DNA from: Gluconobacter japonicus
GTDB taxonomy: Bacteria; Pseudomonadota; Alphaproteobacteria; Acetobacterales; Acetobacteraceae
Assembly: GCF_002723975.1 (NCBI RefSeq)
Contig: NZ_BEWO01000004.1
Location: forward strand, 124,001-188,000
DNA length: 64,000 nucleotides
Direction: 5' to 3'
Part shown: positions 18,963 to 33,350 of the stretch, piece after piece
Numbering within the stretch: position 1 is the first letter of the stretch
Layout of the letters: every line of letters starts with the position of its first letter
The notes under the pieces: generated by a model
Database searches by the model: none
What the model was told of the DNA's origin: nothing
What the model saw: only the letters and a program-made list of their open reading frames with translations
Program-made: the position numbers and the translations under genes

Positions 18963-19361
18963 TCAGAAGACGCGGCAGAGAACCTCGCCGCCAACATTGG
19001 CAGCGCGGGCCTCGACGTCCGAAAGGACGCCACGCGGGGTGGACAGGATCGACACACCAAGGCCGGCATAAACGCGCGGAAGTTCCTTGATCTTCGAATA
19101 GACACGACGGCCAGGCTTGGAAACCCTATGGATTTCCTTGATGACCGGCTGTCCTTCAACGTACTTCAGCTCGATACGGAGCTGGGATACGCCCTTGCGG
19201 ACTTCTTCCGTGGAGAAACCACGGATGTAACCTTCACGCTTCAGAGCCTCAAGCACGTTCGTGCGAAGCTTGGAAGCAGGCGCAACGCATGCAGCATGAC
19301 GGGCACGCTGAGCATTACGGATCCGGGTAAGCATATCACCCAGTGGATCAGACAACGACAT
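18963..19361 (-). CDS. rpsH: 30S ribosomal protein S8
   Basis: S8 binds helix 21 of 16S rRNA and in E. coli represses the spc operon. The 132-residue product starts [20 protein letters not shown] and ends with the [26 protein letters not shown] motif. The [12 protein letters not shown] and GVLSD elements are the classical S8 signature. It follows rpsN by 12 nt. Confidence 0.97.
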   Translation of the reverse strand: MSLSDPLGDMLTRIRNAQRARHAACVAPASKLRTNVLEALKREGYIRGFSTEEVRKGVSQLRIELKYVEGQPVIKEIHRVSKPGRRVYSKIKELPRVYAGLGVSILSTPRGVLSDVEARAANVGGEVLCRVF

Positions 19362-19373
19362 TCGATCTATCCC

Positions 19374-19679
19374 TTACCAGCTCGACTTGACCATGCCAGG
19401 AATCTGGCCGGCAGACGCAAGATCACGCAGAGCGATACGGCACAGCTCGAACTTACGATAGTTAGCACGGGGACGACCGGTCAGCTTGCAACGAAGACGA
19501 ACACGCGTTGCGGATCCGTTACGTGGCATCTGTGCCAGCTTAAGAGTCGCTTCAAATCGGTCTTCAACCGAAAGGGAACGATCCTTGATGATGTTTTTAA
19601 GAGCGGTCCGCTTTTCCTTGTCGCGCTTCGCAAGAGCTGCGCGATGGTTATTACGGTTAACCGCTGAGATCTTCGCCAT
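19374..19679 (-). CDS. rpsN: 30S ribosomal protein S14, long zinc-independent form
   Basis: S14 is a 30S head protein. The 101-residue product ends [23 protein letters not shown] plus a short tail. It is the long form without the CXXC-CXXC zinc site of short S14. It is separated from the upstream rplE by a 133-nt gap with a hairpin. Confidence 0.96.
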   Translation of the reverse strand: MAKISAVNRNNHRAALAKRDKEKRTALKNIIKDRSLSVEDRFEATLKLAQMPRNGSATRVRLRCKLTGRPRANYRKFELCRIALRDLASAGQIPGMVKSSW

Positions 19680-19742
19680 CTCGAATTTTCTCCCGGAACC
19701 TGTCAGGCCTATCCCGACGGTTTTCCAATCAGCGTGTCTATA

Positions 19743-19778
19743 AAGGAAAGCGGCCTCCCAATGGAAGGCCGAATCCTT
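19743..19778 (-). promoter_or_regulatory. Imperfect hairpin between rplE and rpsN
   Basis: CGGCCT (19751-19756) pairs with AGGCCG (19766-19771), and AAGGA with TCCTT outside it, making an 11-bp interrupted stem. TTTATAG follows on the minus strand. It may be an attenuator, an mRNA processing site or part of the S8/S14 leader control region. In E. coli the S8 target lies near here, at the rplX-rplE junction, so the position is suggestive only. Confidence 0.35.
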
Positions 19779-19812
19779 ATTTTAGTCGCGATCGGTCTGA
19801 AAAATTACCTGA

Positions 19813-20376
19813 TCAACCTGCGAATGGCAGATCGAAGGCCTTTAGCAGAGCCTTTGCTTCGGCATCGGTCTTTGCAGTGGTCACGAAAATGATATCCATG
19901 CCGCGAACAGCATCGATCTTGTCATATTCGATTTCCGGGAAAACAATCTGCTCCTTGATACCCATGGCAAAGTTGCCACGGCCATCAAAGCCCTTGTTTG
20001 CCGGAAGGCCACGGAAGTCACGAATGCGAGGCATAGCGATCGTCACGAGACGGTCAAGGAACTCATACATACGCTGACGACGCAGAGTAACCTTACAACC
20101 GATCGGAAGACCTTCACGGATCTTGAAGCCAGCAATAGCTTTGCGAGCAAGCGTCTTTACAGGCTTCTGACCTGAAATAGCTGCCATTTCAGCAACAGCT
20201 GCATCCAACTTCTTCTGATCGCCAGCAGCTTCACCGACACCCATGTTCAGCACGATCTTCTCGAGCTTGGGAACCTGCATCGGGTTTGCGTAGCCAAACT
20301 GTTCCTGAAGCTGCTTACGAAGAAGCTCTTCGTAACGCTGCTGCATACGCGGCAAAGCGGTGTTATTATCGCTCAT
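19813..20376 (-). CDS. rplE: 50S ribosomal protein L5
   Basis: L5 binds 5S rRNA and bridges to S13. The 187-residue product has the early motif [18 protein letters not shown] and the central [28 protein letters not shown] segment. The C-terminus ends [20 protein letters not shown], near identical to other bacterial L5. It follows rplX by 11 nt. Confidence 0.97.
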   Translation of the reverse strand: MSDNNTALPRMQQRYEELLRKQLQEQFGYANPMQVPKLEKIVLNMGVGEAAGDQKKLDAAVAEMAAISGQKPVKTLARKAIAGFKIREGLPIGCKVTLRRQRMYEFLDRLVTIAMPRIRDFRGLPANKGFDGRGNFAMGIKEQIVFPEIEYDKIDAVRGMDIIFVTTAKTDAEAKALLKAFDLPFAG

Positions 20377-20387
20377 TTTTGCGTTCC

Positions 20388-20708
20388 TCAGCCTTCGATC
20401 ACTTCGCCGGTTGCCTTGGCAACACGAACCTTGCGACCGTCTTCAAGAACACGGAAACCAACACGCGTCGGCTTGCCGCTCTTGGGATCAACCAGCTTCA
20501 GGTTGGAAAGATGGATCGGCATTTCGCGCTCGATGATTCCACCTTCTCCACCCATACGGTTGGGCTTCGTATGACGCTTGGCAACAGCCACACCACGCAC
20601 AACAGCTTTTTCGGCTTTTGGCATAACGGCGAGAACTTCGCCACGAACGCCCCGGGACTTCCCGGAGAGAACGAGGACCTGATCGCCCTTTTTAATACGT
20701 GCAGCCAT
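20388..20708 (-). CDS. rplX: 50S ribosomal protein L24
   Basis: L24 is an assembly initiator at the tunnel exit. The 106-residue product has an N-terminal KOW motif ([21 protein letters not shown]) and the central [20 protein letters not shown] segment. The C-terminus includes [20 protein letters not shown]. Its ATG overlaps the rplN stop by one base. Confidence 0.96.
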   Translation of the reverse strand: MAARIKKGDQVLVLSGKSRGVRGEVLAVMPKAEKAVVRGVAVAKRHTKPNRMGGEGGIIEREMPIHLSNLKLVDPKSGKPTRVGFRVLEDGRKVRVAKATGEVIEG

Positions 20709-21076
20709 TACAGGACCTCCGGCGCCAGGGAGATGATCTTCATGAACTTGCGAGCACGCAGTTCACGAACGACCGGGCCAAAGATACGCGTGCCAATTGG
20801 CTCCTGCTGCTTGTTGATAAGCACAGCAGCATTCTTGTCGAAACGGATCGCAGACCCGTCTGCACGACGCACCGGGTAGGATGTACGAACGATAACGGCC
20901 TGATGGACGTCACCTTTCTTCACCTTACCACGGGGAATGGCTTCTTTTACGGATACGACAATGATGTCGCCGACCGAGGCAGTCTTCCGCTTGGAGCCGC
21001 CCAGCACCTTGATGCACTGCACCCGACGCGCACCGGAATTGTCGGCGACGTCAAGGTTGGTCTCGGGATGAATCAT
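20708..21076 (-). CDS. rplN: 50S ribosomal protein L14
   Basis: L14 lies at the subunit interface. The 122-residue product starts [20 protein letters not shown], in which the more usual MIQ is replaced by MIH. It contains [21 protein letters not shown] and [13 protein letters not shown], both strongly conserved. It is 12 nt after rpsQ in the standard spc operon order. Confidence 0.97.
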   Translation of the reverse strand: MIHPETNLDVADNSGARRVQCIKVLGGSKRKTASVGDIIVVSVKEAIPRGKVKKGDVHQAVIVRTSYPVRRADGSAIRFDKNAAVLINKQQEPIGTRIFGPVVRELRARKFMKIISLAPEVL

Positions 21077-21088
21077 GTGCCTACCCCC

Positions 21089-21361
21089 TTATGCGCTGAC
21101 GGAAGAGGAAGCCGAAGCCATGTCCTCTCCGTTGCGTGCGACGACAGACCAAGTCTTGCGCTTGGAGATCGGAGCGCATTCTTCAATGCGAACCAGGTCA
21201 CCAATCTGGCAGACGTTGGCTTCATCATGGGCCGCATACTTCTTGGAGCGGCGGATGAACTTCTTATAGAGCGGGTGCATAATACGACGATCGACAAGAA
21301 CGGTAACCGTCTTGTCCATCTTGTCGCTCGTTACCCGCCCTGTCAGGACGCGCCTTGGCAT
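21089..21361 (-). CDS. rpsQ: 30S ribosomal protein S17
   Basis: S17 is a primary 16S rRNA-binding protein. The 90-residue product starts [20 protein letters not shown] and has the [17 protein letters not shown] core, with a short Ser/Ala-rich tail. The start at 21361 is 13 nt after rpmC. A longer in-frame reading extends through rpmC and is rejected. Confidence 0.95.
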   Translation of the reverse strand: MPRRVLTGRVTSDKMDKTVTVLVDRRIMHPLYKKFIRRSKKYAAHDEANVCQIGDLVRIEECAPISKRKTWSVVARNGEDMASASSSVSA

Positions 21362-21374
21362 CGTCCGTCTCCTC

Positions 21375-21608
21375 TCAGGACTTTGCGGCGGACGTTTGGG
21401 CGCCCGCACGGTTCTTCGATTGGTGAGCCAGCGTCTTGATGCGTGCGACGGCACGACGCACGACCTTAACGCGGCTGGTGTTTTCCGACTGCCCCGTGGC
21501 AGCCGCAAAACGGTGGTTGATCTGTTCACGCTTCAGGTCGATGAGCAGAGCATTCAGCTCGTCCTCGCTCTTCGCGCGCAGATCTGCAGGCTTGTACGTG
21601 TCGGCCAT
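21375..21608 (-). CDS. rpmC: 50S ribosomal protein L29
   Basis: L29 lies at the polypeptide exit tunnel and helps bind trigger factor and SRP. The 77-residue product has the typical [25 protein letters not shown] helix, then [22 protein letters not shown]. The Ala/Ser/Lys tail is longer than in E. coli (63 residues). It follows rplP by one base. Confidence 0.95.
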   Translation of the reverse strand: MADTYKPADLRAKSEDELNALLIDLKREQINHRFAAATGQSENTSRVKVVRRAVARIKTLAHQSKNRAGAQTSAAKS

Positions 21609-21609
21609 C

Positions 21610-22026
21610 TTACGCGTCTCCGATACGCTGAACGAACTTGGTCTTGATCGGAAGCTTTGCAGCTCCCAAGCTCAGTGCCAAGCGGGCGACTTCCGGCGGA
21701 ACGCCTTCAATCTCGAACAGGATACGACCTGGCTTGACACGAGCTGCCCAGTACTCTGGGGAACCCTTGCCGGAGCCCATACGCACTTCTGCAGGCTTTG
21801 TCGAGACCGGAAGGTCCGGAAAAATACGAATCCACACGCGACCGGCACGCTTCATCGCACGAGTAATAGCACGACGGGACGCTTCGATCTGACGGGCCGT
21901 GATCCGCTCTGGCTCAAGAGCCTTCAGACCATATGCACCGAAGTTCAGCTGCGTTCCGCTCTTTGCCAGGCCGTGGATACGGCCCTTATGGGCTTTACGA
22001 AACTTTGTCCGCTTTGGGGAAAGCAT
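21610..22026 (-). CDS. rplP: 50S ribosomal protein L16
   Basis: L16 lies by the A-site tRNA. The 138-residue product starts [19 protein letters not shown] and has [36 protein letters not shown], the invariant L16 core, followed by [19 protein letters not shown]. Length matches the family. A 55-nt gap to rpsC holds a GNRA-type hairpin. Confidence 0.97.
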   Translation of the reverse strand: MLSPKRTKFRKAHKGRIHGLAKSGTQLNFGAYGLKALEPERITARQIEASRRAITRAMKRAGRVWIRIFPDLPVSTKPAEVRMGSGKGSPEYWAARVKPGRILFEIEGVPPEVARLALSLGAAKLPIKTKFVQRIGDA

Positions 22027-22058
22027 GTTGTTAAATCCTCAATCAGCACCAGCAATGG

Positions 22059-22082
22059 AACTGTAGGCTTGCGCCTACAGTT
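22059..22082 (-). promoter_or_regulatory. Perfect 10-bp hairpin with GCAA tetraloop at the rpsC-rplP junction
   Basis: On the minus-strand RNA, AACTGTAGGC pairs perfectly with GCCTACAGTT across a GCAA (GNRA) tetraloop, beginning inside the rpsC stop codon. No U tract follows, so it is not a simple terminator. GNRA loops often receive tertiary contacts or protein, so this may be an mRNA stabiliser or a ribosomal-protein binding site. Confidence 0.5.
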
Positions 22083-22759
22083 CAACGTTGCGGAGCCTGC
22101 TCCGCGGCACGACGGTCCTGTGCCAGGGGGTCATGAGCCAGGATCTCACCCTTGAAGATCCAGACCTTCACGCCGCAGGTTCCATAAGTCGTCTTGGCCG
22201 TCGCCGTGCCATAGTCGATATCAGCGCGAAGCGTATGCAGCGGCACACGTCCCTCACGATACTTCTCGTCACGTGCGATTTCGGCCCCACCCAGACGTCC
22301 GCTGCAAGTAATACGGATGCCCTGGGCGCCCAGACGCATTGCAGACTGGATTGCGCGCTTCATGGCGCGACGGAAAGCAACACGACGTTCCAGCTGCTGA
22401 GCGATGTTCTCAGCCACTAGTGTTGCATCAATTTCCGGCTTGCGGATCTCAACGATGTTCAGCGCTACGTCGGTCTTCGCCATACGGCTCAGTTCCTTAC
22501 GCAGTGCGTCGATGTCTTGACCCTTTTTGCCGATCACGACGCCCGGACGGGCAGCGTAGATCGTCACGCGAGGCTTCTTGGCAGGACGCTCAATAACGAC
22601 GCGGGAAACGCCGGCACCCGAGAGCTTACGACGCAGGAATGCACGAAGCTTCAGGTCTTCATGAAGAAGACGAGAATAATCTGCACCTGCGTACCAGCGG
22701 CTGTCCCAGGTACGGTTTACACCGAGCCGAAGCCCGATTGGATTGACCTTATGTCCCAT
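22082..22759 (-). CDS. rpsC: 30S ribosomal protein S3
   Basis: S3 forms part of the mRNA entry channel helicase region. The 225-residue product starts [20 protein letters not shown] and has the KH domain with [20 protein letters not shown]. The C-terminal domain has the [22 protein letters not shown] motif and [15 protein letters not shown]. It follows rplV by 3 nt. Confidence 0.97.
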   Translation of the reverse strand: MGHKVNPIGLRLGVNRTWDSRWYAGADYSRLLHEDLKLRAFLRRKLSGAGVSRVVIERPAKKPRVTIYAARPGVVIGKKGQDIDALRKELSRMAKTDVALNIVEIRKPEIDATLVAENIAQQLERRVAFRRAMKRAIQSAMRLGAQGIRITCSGRLGGAEIARDEKYREGRVPLHTLRADIDYGTATAKTTYGTCGVKVWIFKGEILAHDPLAQDRRAAEQAPQR

Positions 22760-22762
22760 GGA

Positions 22763-23170
22763 TCAAGCTGCCTTCTGCTCTTCGTTCGTTTCCGAGACTT
22801 CTGCAGCTTCGGCAACAACAATCTTCAGGTGGCTGAAGAACTTCTCAACGCGAGCCGAGCGACCACGGCCACGGGCGTGAAAACGCTTCATGACAATGGA
22901 CTTGCCGACTTCGGCCGTCTTCACAACCAAACGGTCAACGTCCAGCTGATGATTGTTCTCAGCGTTGGCCACAGCGCTCTCAAGAGTCTTCTTGACCTGC
23001 TGCGCGATACGACGACGCGAGAAGGTCAGAGCGGCAATAGCCTTGTCAGCTGGCTGGTTACGGATCATGGCCGCAACCAGGTTCAGCTTACGCGGGCTAA
23101 CACGGATATTGCGCGTGATTGCCTGCGCTTCCGTATCAGCGAGCGTGCGGATGTGCTTCGGCTTGCTCAT
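22763..23170 (-). CDS. rplV: 50S ribosomal protein L22
   Basis: L22 lines the exit tunnel. The 135-residue product has the typical [22 protein letters not shown]-terminus and the hairpin [22 protein letters not shown] that reaches the tunnel constriction. A C-terminal Glu/Ala extension ([15 protein letters not shown]) is longer than in E. coli. It lies 2 nt after rpsS. Confidence 0.96.
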   Translation of the reverse strand: MSKPKHIRTLADTEAQAITRNIRVSPRKLNLVAAMIRNQPADKAIAALTFSRRRIAQQVKKTLESAVANAENNHQLDVDRLVVKTAEVGKSIVMKRFHARGRGRSARVEKFFSHLKIVVAEAAEVSETNEEQKAA

Positions 23171-23172
23171 TT

Positions 23173-23451
23173 TCAGCCCCGCTTCGACTTCTTGTCAGAG
23201 CCATGACCGGTGTAGGTCCGTGTCGGTGAGAATTCACCGAACTTATGACCGACCATGTTCTCCGTGACCTGCACAGGCAGGAACTTGTGACCATTATAAA
23301 CGCCGAACGTAAGCCCGACGAACTGCGGCAGGATCGTGGAACGACGCGACCAGATCTTGATCACTTCATTACGACCAGAAGCACGAGCTGCTTCTGCCTT
23401 GCCGAACAGATACCCGTCAACGAACGGGCCCTTCCAGACGGAACGTGCCAT
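23173..23451 (-). CDS. rpsS: 30S ribosomal protein S19
   Basis: S19 lies on the 30S head with S13. The 92-residue product starts [20 protein letters not shown] and contains [20 protein letters not shown] and [19 protein letters not shown], the invariant S19 motifs. It is 16 nt after rplB. Confidence 0.97.
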   Translation of the reverse strand: MARSVWKGPFVDGYLFGKAEAARASGRNEVIKIWSRRSTILPQFVGLTFGVYNGHKFLPVQVTENMVGHKFGEFSPTRTYTGHGSDKKSKRG

Positions 23452-23467
23452 CTCTGTTTGCCCCCTC

Positions 23468-24298
23468 TTACTTGCCGGACTTACGGCGACGGATGATCAG
23501 GCTATCCGTCTTCTTGTTAACACGCGTCTTGTAACCCTTCGTCGGAACGCCCCACGGCGTAACCGGATGACGGCCACCAGAGGTACGACCTTCACCACCA
23601 CCATGCGGGTGATCGACCGGGTTCATGACAACACCACGGTTGTGCGGACGACGTCCGAGCCAGCGGGAACGTCCAGCCTTACCCATATGCTGGTTCATGT
23701 TGTCTGGATTAGAGACAGCACCAACCGTTGCCATGCATTCCCCACGGACAAGACGCAGTTCACCGGACTGCAGCTTGATCTGAGCGTAACCGGCATCTTT
23801 ACCGACCAGCTGTGCATACGTTCCAGCAGAACGGGCCAGCTTGCCACCAGCGCCAGGCTTCAGTTCAATGTTGTGCACGATCGTACCGACCGGCATTGCA
23901 CCGAGGGACATCGCATTGCCTGGCTTCACGTCAGTGTGCGCACCAGAGATAACGCGGTCACCAGCCTTGATACGCTGCGGAGCCAGAATGTAGGCCAACT
24001 CGCCGTCATCATACTTGATCAGTGCGATGAAAGCCGTACGGTTCGGATCGTACTCAAGACGCTCGACCGTTGCACCAACATCAAACTTGCGACGCTTGAA
24101 ATCGACATAACGATAGGACTGCTTGTGCCCGCCGCCACGGAAACGAACTGTCGTACGACCGTGATTATTACGGCCGCCAGACTTGTTCTTACCTTCCGTC
24201 AGCTGCTTGATCGGCTTGCCCTTCCAGAGCTCGCTACGATCAATCAGCACGGTGCCGCGTGTGCTCGGCGTCGTGGGATTAAAGTGCTTTAGTGCCAT
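23468..24298 (-). CDS. rplB: 50S ribosomal protein L2
   Basis: L2 is a core protein near the peptidyl transferase centre. The 276-residue product has the [22 protein letters not shown] segment, the [13 protein letters not shown] motif and the conserved [25 protein letters not shown] loop, including the His of the [11 protein letters not shown] motif. It is 16 nt after rplW. Confidence 0.97.
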   Translation of the reverse strand: MALKHFNPTTPSTRGTVLIDRSELWKGKPIKQLTEGKNKSGGRNNHGRTTVRFRGGGHKQSYRYVDFKRRKFDVGATVERLEYDPNRTAFIALIKYDDGELAYILAPQRIKAGDRVISGAHTDVKPGNAMSLGAMPVGTIVHNIELKPGAGGKLARSAGTYAQLVGKDAGYAQIKLQSGELRLVRGECMATVGAVSNPDNMNQHMGKAGRSRWLGRRPHNRGVVMNPVDHPHGGGEGRTSGGRHPVTPWGVPTKGYKTRVNKKTDSLIIRRRKSGK

Positions 24299-24314
24299 GG
24301 TTGATTACCCCGCG

Positions 24315-24656
24315 TCAGCCCAGCTTCGCTGTAAGGTCAATGGACTGACCTTCTGCAAGCTGCACATACGCCTTCTTGATGTCAGAGCGGCGACCAGGAC
24401 GACCCTTGACGCGCTTCGTCTTACCCTTCTGGACCAGCGTATTCACACCGGTAACCTTAACATTGAAGAGCTTCTCGACAGCGGCCTTGATCTGCGGCTT
24501 GGTTGCAGTCGTGGCGACCTTGAAAACAACCTGATTACGCTCGGAAAGAAGCGTAGCCTTTTCCGTGATCAGCGGCGAACGGACTACATCATACAGAGCT
24601 TCCTGAGACATGTTCTCAGCAGTCTTACGTGCGTTCATGACGATAGACAGGGTCAT
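24315..24656 (-). CDS. rplW: 50S ribosomal protein L23
   Basis: L23 forms the chaperone docking site at the tunnel exit. The 113-residue product contains [20 protein letters not shown] and [21 protein letters not shown], with the basic [22 protein letters not shown] loop. The N-terminus is about 15 residues longer than usual. I keep the start at 24656, because AGGAG lies 8 nt upstream and the ATG overlaps the rplD stop as ATGA. Confidence 0.95.
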   Translation of the reverse strand: MTLSIVMNARKTAENMSQEALYDVVRSPLITEKATLLSERNQVVFKVATTATKPQIKAAVEKLFNVKVTGVNTLVQKGKTKRVKGRPGRRSDIKKAYVQLAEGQSIDLTAKLG

Positions 24657-25267
24657 GCCAGGCGCTCCTTAAGACCCTCAAGACCGGCACGGGTAATAAC
24701 CAGCACATCGTGGTTGAGGATGTCATAGACGTTCGCACCGATTGTCGGCAGCACGTCGATCTTCGGCAGGTTAGCAACTGCACGAGCAAACTGCTCATCA
24801 ACTGCGCCATCGACGATCAGAGCGGACGACCAGCCAAGTGCCTTCAGCTTTGCAGCAGCTTCACGCGTCTTGCTGACGCCGTTTGCTGTATCAAGCACAA
24901 CCAGCTTGCCATCGGCGGCTTTCTGCGAAAGAGCAGAAATCAGACCCAGACGACGGACCTTCTTGGGAAGGTCATAGCCATGATCGCGCACAACCGGACC
25001 ATGTACAACGCCACCCGTACGGAACTGCGGAGCGCGCAGCGAACCCTGACGAGCAGAACCCGTACCCTTCTGGCGGAAAGGCTTCTTGGTTGTACCGGAG
25101 ATCTCACCCATGCCCTTGGTGCGATGCGTACCAGCGCGGCGCTTTGCCAGCTGCCAGTGAACAACACGCGCCATGATGTCAGCACGCGGAGAAACCGCGA
25201 AAATCTCTTCTGGAAGCGCGACTGAGCCTGCGCTGCCATTATCGAGGGTTTTGATATCGTATTCCAT
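24653..25267 (-). CDS. rplD: 50S ribosomal protein L4
   Basis: L4 lines the exit tunnel and in E. coli represses the S10 operon. The 204-residue product has the [41 protein letters not shown] loop, with the [14 protein letters not shown] tunnel tip. I start at 25267 ([11 protein letters not shown]), where GAGGGG lies just upstream, rather than at 25282. It lies 11 nt after rplC. Confidence 0.96.
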   Translation of the reverse strand: MEYDIKTLDNGSAGSVALPEEIFAVSPRADIMARVVHWQLAKRRAGTHRTKGMGEISGTTKKPFRQKGTGSARQGSLRAPQFRTGGVVHGPVVRDHGYDLPKKVRRLGLISALSQKAADGKLVVLDTANGVSKTREAAAKLKALGWSSALIVDGAVDEQFARAVANLPKIDVLPTIGANVYDILNHDVLVITRAGLEGLKERLA

Positions 25268-25278
25268 GCCCCTCGCCC

Positions 25279-25962
25279 TCAACCGGCGGCCGCCACGACT
25301 GCAGCCGGATACGGCGCATCGGCATGGCGTGCCTTCTTGATTGCATCGCGAATCAGCACAACGCTGTTTTTCGCACCAGGAATCGCGCCTCTGACCATAA
25401 TCAGATTACGCTCTTCATCCACGGCAGCCACTTCAAGGTTCAGCGTGGTAACACGCACATCACCCATGTGACCTGCCATCTTCTTGCCCTTGAAGACCTT
25501 ACCAGGATCCTGGCGCTGGCCCGTAGAACCATGAGAACGATGGCTGATGGACACGCCGTGGGAGGCTTCAAGACCAGCGAAGTTATGACGCTTCATAACA
25601 CCCGCAAAGCCTTTACCCTTACTCTGACCCGTGACGTCAACTTTCTGCCCAACCACGAAATGGTTCGCAGACAGCTTCGTGCCAGCCTCAAGCAGAGCAT
25701 CTTCCGCAACGCGGAACTCTACGAGGGTATTCTTCGGCTCAACCTTGGTACGGGCGAAGTGGCCACGGTTTGCCTTGGTGACATTTTTCACCTTGGCATT
25801 ACCAAGACCGAGCTGAACGGCGGTATAGCCATCTCGTTCATTCGTGCGAGCGTCTACAACCTGAACTTCGTCAAGATGCAGAACTGTCACAGGCACATGA
25901 GTGCCATCTTCCTTAAACAGCCGGGTCATCCCCAGCTTTTTTGCAATCAATCCGGTACGCAT
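25279..25962 (-). CDS. rplC: 50S ribosomal protein L3
   Basis: L3 initiates 50S assembly. The 227-residue product starts [20 protein letters not shown] and contains [19 protein letters not shown] and [27 protein letters not shown], a near-invariant pair of motifs. The Gln in the TGQRQDPG region is the usual PrmB methylation site. An in-frame codon at 25995 would place the start inside rpsJ. It follows rpsJ by 10 nt. Confidence 0.97.
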   Translation of the reverse strand: MRTGLIAKKLGMTRLFKEDGTHVPVTVLHLDEVQVVDARTNERDGYTAVQLGLGNAKVKNVTKANRGHFARTKVEPKNTLVEFRVAEDALLEAGTKLSANHFVVGQKVDVTGQSKGKGFAGVMKRHNFAGLEASHGVSISHRSHGSTGQRQDPGKVFKGKKMAGHMGDVRVTTLNLEVAAVDEERNLIMVRGAIPGAKNSVVLIRDAIKKARHADAPYPAAVVAAAG

Positions 25963-25972
25963 CGTCTGGACC

Positions 25973-26281
25973 TTAGAGTTTGATCTCGACATCAACGCCA
26001 GCGGCGAGGTCGAGCTTCATGAGGGCGTCCACGGTCTGCGGGGTCGGCTCGACAATGTCGAGCAGCCGGCGGTGAGTCCGAATTTCGAACTGTTCGCGGC
26101 TTTTCTTATCCACGTGTGGCGAACGGTTCACCGTGAACCGTTCGATATGCGTCGGCAGCGGGATCGGACCCCGAACCCGCGCACCCGTACGCTTCGCCGT
26201 GTTTACGATCTCTTTGGTACTGTTGTCCAGCACGCGATGATCGTACGCCTTAAGGCGAATGCGGATGTTCTGGTTGTCCAT
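25973..26281 (-). CDS. rpsJ: 30S ribosomal protein S10
   Basis: S10 is a 30S head protein and, as NusE, part of the antitermination complex with NusB. The 102-residue product has [50 protein letters not shown] and the C-terminal [16 protein letters not shown]. It is the first S10-operon gene and follows tuf after 120 nt. Confidence 0.97.
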   Translation of the reverse strand: MDNQNIRIRLKAYDHRVLDNSTKEIVNTAKRTGARVRGPIPLPTHIERFTVNRSPHVDKKSREQFEIRTHRRLLDIVEPTPQTVDALMKLDLAAGVDVEIKL

Positions 26282-26345
26282 AGTCTTAATTCGTCCAACT
26301 CAAAAATTCGGGTCTCGTCCTACTGCCATTGCATCTGAAAGGGAA

Positions 26346-26373
26346 CCCCGGCCAGAAATAAATCTGGCCGGGG
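26346..26373 (-). terminator. Hairpin between tuf and rpsJ
   Basis: An 11-bp perfect stem (CCCCGGCCAGA with TCTGGCCGGGG) with a 6-nt loop lies 29 nt past the tuf stop. GGTTCCCTTTC follows on the minus strand. It probably terminates or attenuates the rpsL-rpsG-tuf transcript before the S10 operon, although the U tract is weak. Confidence 0.6.
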
Positions 26374-26401
26374 CTTCCATATCAACGGCGAAACGCAGGA
26401 C

Positions 26402-27592
26402 TTAGGCGCTGATGGAAGAAACCACGCCTGCACCCACGGTGCGTCCACCTTCGCGAATTGCGAAACGCAGACCTTCGTCCATGGCGATCGGAGCAATCAG
26501 CTCGACATCCATAGCGATATTGTCACCCGGCATGACCATTTCCGTGCCTTCCGGCAGCGTCACGACGCCCGTGACGTCGGTCGTGCGGAAATAGAACTGC
26601 GGGCGATAGTTCGTGAAGAACGGTGTATGACGACCACCCTCTTCCTTCGTGAGGATGTATGCCTCAGCCTTGAACTTCTTGTGCGGGGTGATGGAACCCG
26701 GCTTTGCAAGAACCTGGCCACGCTCAACGTCTTCACGCTTCGTGCCACGAACCAGTGCACCGATGTTGTCACCAGCTTCACCGCGATCAAGCAGCTTGCG
26801 GAACATTTCGACGCCCGTGCAAGTCGTCTTCGTCGTGTCCTTAAGACCAACGATTTCAACTTCGTCACCAACGTTGATCACGCCACGCTCGACACGACCC
26901 GTCACAACCGTACCACGACCAGAAATCGAGAACACGTCTTCGATTGGCATCAGGAACGGACGGTCAACCGGACGCTCCGGCTGCGGGATGTACGTGTCAA
27001 CGGCTTCCATCAGCTCGAGAACACGATCTTCACCGATAGCGGCGTCACCGTCTTCAAGCGTTACAAGAGCGGAGCCCTTGATGATGGGGATATCGTCGCC
27101 AGGGAACTGGTAGGAAGACAGAAGTTCGCGAACTTCCATTTCCACGAGCTCGAGAAGCTCCGGATCGTCAACCTGATCAACCTTGTTCAAGAAGACAACC
27201 AGAGCCGGAACACCGACCTGACGTGCCAGCAGGATGTGCTCACGTGTCTGCGGCATCGGGCCGTCAGCAGCGGACACAACCAGAATTGCGCCGTCCATCT
27301 GAGCGGCACCCGTGATCATGTTCTTCACATAGTCAGCGTGACCAGGGCAGTCGACGTGAGCGTAGTGACGGTTCTTCGTCTCGTACTCAACGTGAGCCGT
27401 GGAAATGGTGATACCACGTGCACGCTCTTCAGGAGCTGCGTCGATCTGGTCATACGCCTTAAATTCGGCGCCGCCGCTCTTCGCAAGTGTCTTGGTGATT
27501 GCAGCAGTCAGCGAGGTCTTGCCGTGGTCGACGTGACCAATGGTGCCGATGTTGCAGTGCGGCTTCGTCCGCTCGAATTTAGCCTTTGCCAT
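26402..27592 (-). CDS. tuf: Translation elongation factor Tu
   Basis: EF-Tu delivers aminoacyl-tRNA to the ribosomal A site with GTP. The 396-residue product has the P-loop GHVDHGKTS (19-27), the switch I motif [26 protein letters not shown] (switch II) and NKVDQVDD (G4). Domains II and III follow, ending [17 protein letters not shown]. It lies 113 nt after rpsG; fusA, which usually lies between them, is absent. A second tuf copy elsewhere is possible. Confidence 0.98.
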   Translation of the reverse strand: MAKAKFERTKPHCNIGTIGHVDHGKTSLTAAITKTLAKSGGAEFKAYDQIDAAPEERARGITISTAHVEYETKNRHYAHVDCPGHADYVKNMITGAAQMDGAILVVSAADGPMPQTREHILLARQVGVPALVVFLNKVDQVDDPELLELVEMEVRELLSSYQFPGDDIPIIKGSALVTLEDGDAAIGEDRVLELMEAVDTYIPQPERPVDRPFLMPIEDVFSISGRGTVVTGRVERGVINVGDEVEIVGLKDTTKTTCTGVEMFRKLLDRGEAGDNIGALVRGTKREDVERGQVLAKPGSITPHKKFKAEAYILTKEEGGRHTPFFTNYRPQFYFRTTDVTGVVTLPEGTEMVMPGDNIAMDVELIAPIAMDEGLRFAIREGGRTVGAGVVSSISA

Positions 27593-27609
27593 CGTCTATC
27601 TCCAAAACC

Positions 27610-27627
27610 CTGCCTCCCACGAGGCAG
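27610..27627 (-). promoter_or_regulatory. Hairpin in the tuf leader
   Basis: CTGCCTC (27610-27616) pairs with GAGGCAG (27621-27627) across a 4-nt loop. GGTTTTGGAG follows on the minus strand, overlapping the tuf ribosome-binding site region. It could modulate tuf translation or act as a weak attenuator in the rpsG-tuf gap. Confidence 0.4.
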
Positions 27628-27705
27628 AGATAAGACTGAAAGTTCTTTCCAGTGAGCATCCGGTAGATTCCCGAATGCTGCCGGAAGCCCTTTAGCGGGT
27701 TCTGA

Positions 27706-28182
27706 TTACCAGCGATAGTGGCTGAATGCCTTATTGGCTTCAGCCATACGGTGGGTGTCTTCGCGCTTCTTTACAGCAGCGCCACGATTGTTGACCGCGT
27801 CCATTAGTTCGTTGGACAGGCGCTCCTGCATCGTGTTCTCACCGCGCTTGCGGGAGGCATCGATCAGCCACCGGATCGCCAGAGCCTGACGGCGCTCAGC
27901 GCGCACTTCAACAGGCACCTGATAGGTAGCACCACCAACACGACGTGAACGGACTTCAACAGCCGGCTTCACGTTGTCCAGAGCCGAGTGGAACATAGCC
28001 ACTGGATCAGCGGTTGCACCACCACGGTGACGCAGAACCTCAAGCGCACCGTAAACGATGCCCTCGGCGGTGGATTTCTTTCCATCGTACATCAGAGCGT
28101 TCATGAAACGCGTAATGACGATGTCTCCGAACTTCGGATCGGGAAGGATCTCGCGCTTTACGGCGCGGTGACGGCGACTCAT
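27706..28182 (-). CDS. rpsG: 30S ribosomal protein S7
   Basis: S7 organises the 30S head and in E. coli represses the str operon. The 158-residue product starts [20 protein letters not shown] and has the [21 protein letters not shown] and [20 protein letters not shown] motifs. Its C-terminus is [14 protein letters not shown]. It follows rpsL by 12 nt. Confidence 0.97.
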   Translation of the reverse strand: MSRRHRAVKREILPDPKFGDIVITRFMNALMYDGKKSTAEGIVYGALEVLRHRGGATADPVAMFHSALDNVKPAVEVRSRRVGGATYQVPVEVRAERRQALAIRWLIDASRKRGENTMQERLSNELMDAVNNRGAAVKKREDTHRMAEANKAFSHYRW

Positions 28183-28194
28183 TCCAAATACCTC

Positions 28195-28566
28195 TTACTT
28201 CGGACGCTTCGCGCCATACAGCGAACGACGCTGACGACGCTTTGCGATGCCCTGCGTGTCGAGCACGCCTCGCAGGATGTGATAACGCACACCAGGAAGA
28301 TCCTTCACGCGGCCACCACGGATCAGCACAACGCTGTGCTCCTGAAGGTTATGACCTTCACCCGGAATGTAGCTCACGACCTCATACCCGTTGGTCAGAC
28401 GCACCTTGGCGACCTTACGCAGAGCGGAGTTCGGCTTCTTTGGCGTTACCGTGTACACGCGCGTGCAAACGCCACGCTTCTGGGGGCATCCCTGTAGTGC
28501 AGGGACCTTGTTCCGCTTTGCGGCCGGCTCACGGCCGTTCGCGATCAACTGGTTGATGGTCGGCAT
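28195..28566 (-). CDS. rpsL: 30S ribosomal protein S12
   Basis: S12 lies at the decoding centre. The 123-residue product has [20 protein letters not shown] and [15 protein letters not shown]. Lys43 and Lys88, the classical streptomycin-resistance positions, are wild type. Asp89, the RimO methylthiolation site, is also present. It heads the rpsL-rpsG-tuf unit. Confidence 0.98.
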   Translation of the reverse strand: MPTINQLIANGREPAAKRNKVPALQGCPQKRGVCTRVYTVTPKKPNSALRKVAKVRLTNGYEVVSYIPGEGHNLQEHSVVLIRGGRVKDLPGVRYHILRGVLDTQGIAKRRQRRSLYGAKRPK

Positions 28567-28953
28567 GCGCCCTTCCCAATCCTTGTCCTATTCCGGACAG
28601 AAAGCACCAGACTTTCTGCCATGACATTTTATTCAAATCGACATGCGGCTGAACCGCCTGCCTATCCCACATTTGGAAAGGGAAACAGCTGAAGCCATTT
28701 CCCTCCTTTTGTAGCCTGCGGCCTTGGCATTCCCTGAAATCAGGTTAGCGGCACCACATGCGATTCTTTGTCTTCGACGGCTTTAATTTCGCCTCTTCAG
28801 GCGGGAGTAGCCGAGGGCGCGGAACCTACGAAGGGTTCCGCGCTGAGTCAAGTGTTTCGGCCAGAAATGAACCGATTCTGAGGAGAGAGTTCCTGGAATC
28901 GGCACATTTACCCTCTCTGCCCTTCCCTTCAGAAGAGAACAGAGAGGTTTTCA
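28567..28953. other. Intergenic region between rpoC and rpsL
   Basis: This 387-bp gap follows rpoC and precedes rpsL on the minus strand, so it should hold the rpoC terminator and str-operon promoter. Three inverted repeats were seen: a 10-bp perfect GCGCGGAACC/GGTTCCGCGC (28817-28843), CCGATTC/GAATCGG (28872-28902) and CCTCTCTG/CAGAGAGG (28912-28947). None has a U tract on the minus strand. No promoter with good spacing was found, and no gene is supported here. Confidence 0.5.
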
Positions 28954-33270
<4,317 letters not shown>

Positions 33271-33350
33271 GCGCCGAAACCCCAATGTGCACCGCGGCGT
33301 CCCGCGGGCACTTCAAAATTGAACCGTGAAGCGAGAGGGGAGCGAGACAA

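Noticed and set aside
18416-19159. An L6 reading extended 69 residues upstream
   Set aside because: The extension overlaps rpsH and does not match L6, while the start at 18952 gives the exact family length.
26627-27655. A 342-codon plus-strand frame opposite tuf
   Set aside because: Antisense shadow of a strongly biased gene; no motif or ribosome-binding site.
28912-28947. Hairpin CCTCTCTG/CAGAGAGG as the rpoC terminator
   Set aside because: The T run lies on the plus-strand side, the wrong side for minus-strand termination, so it was listed only as an inverted repeat.
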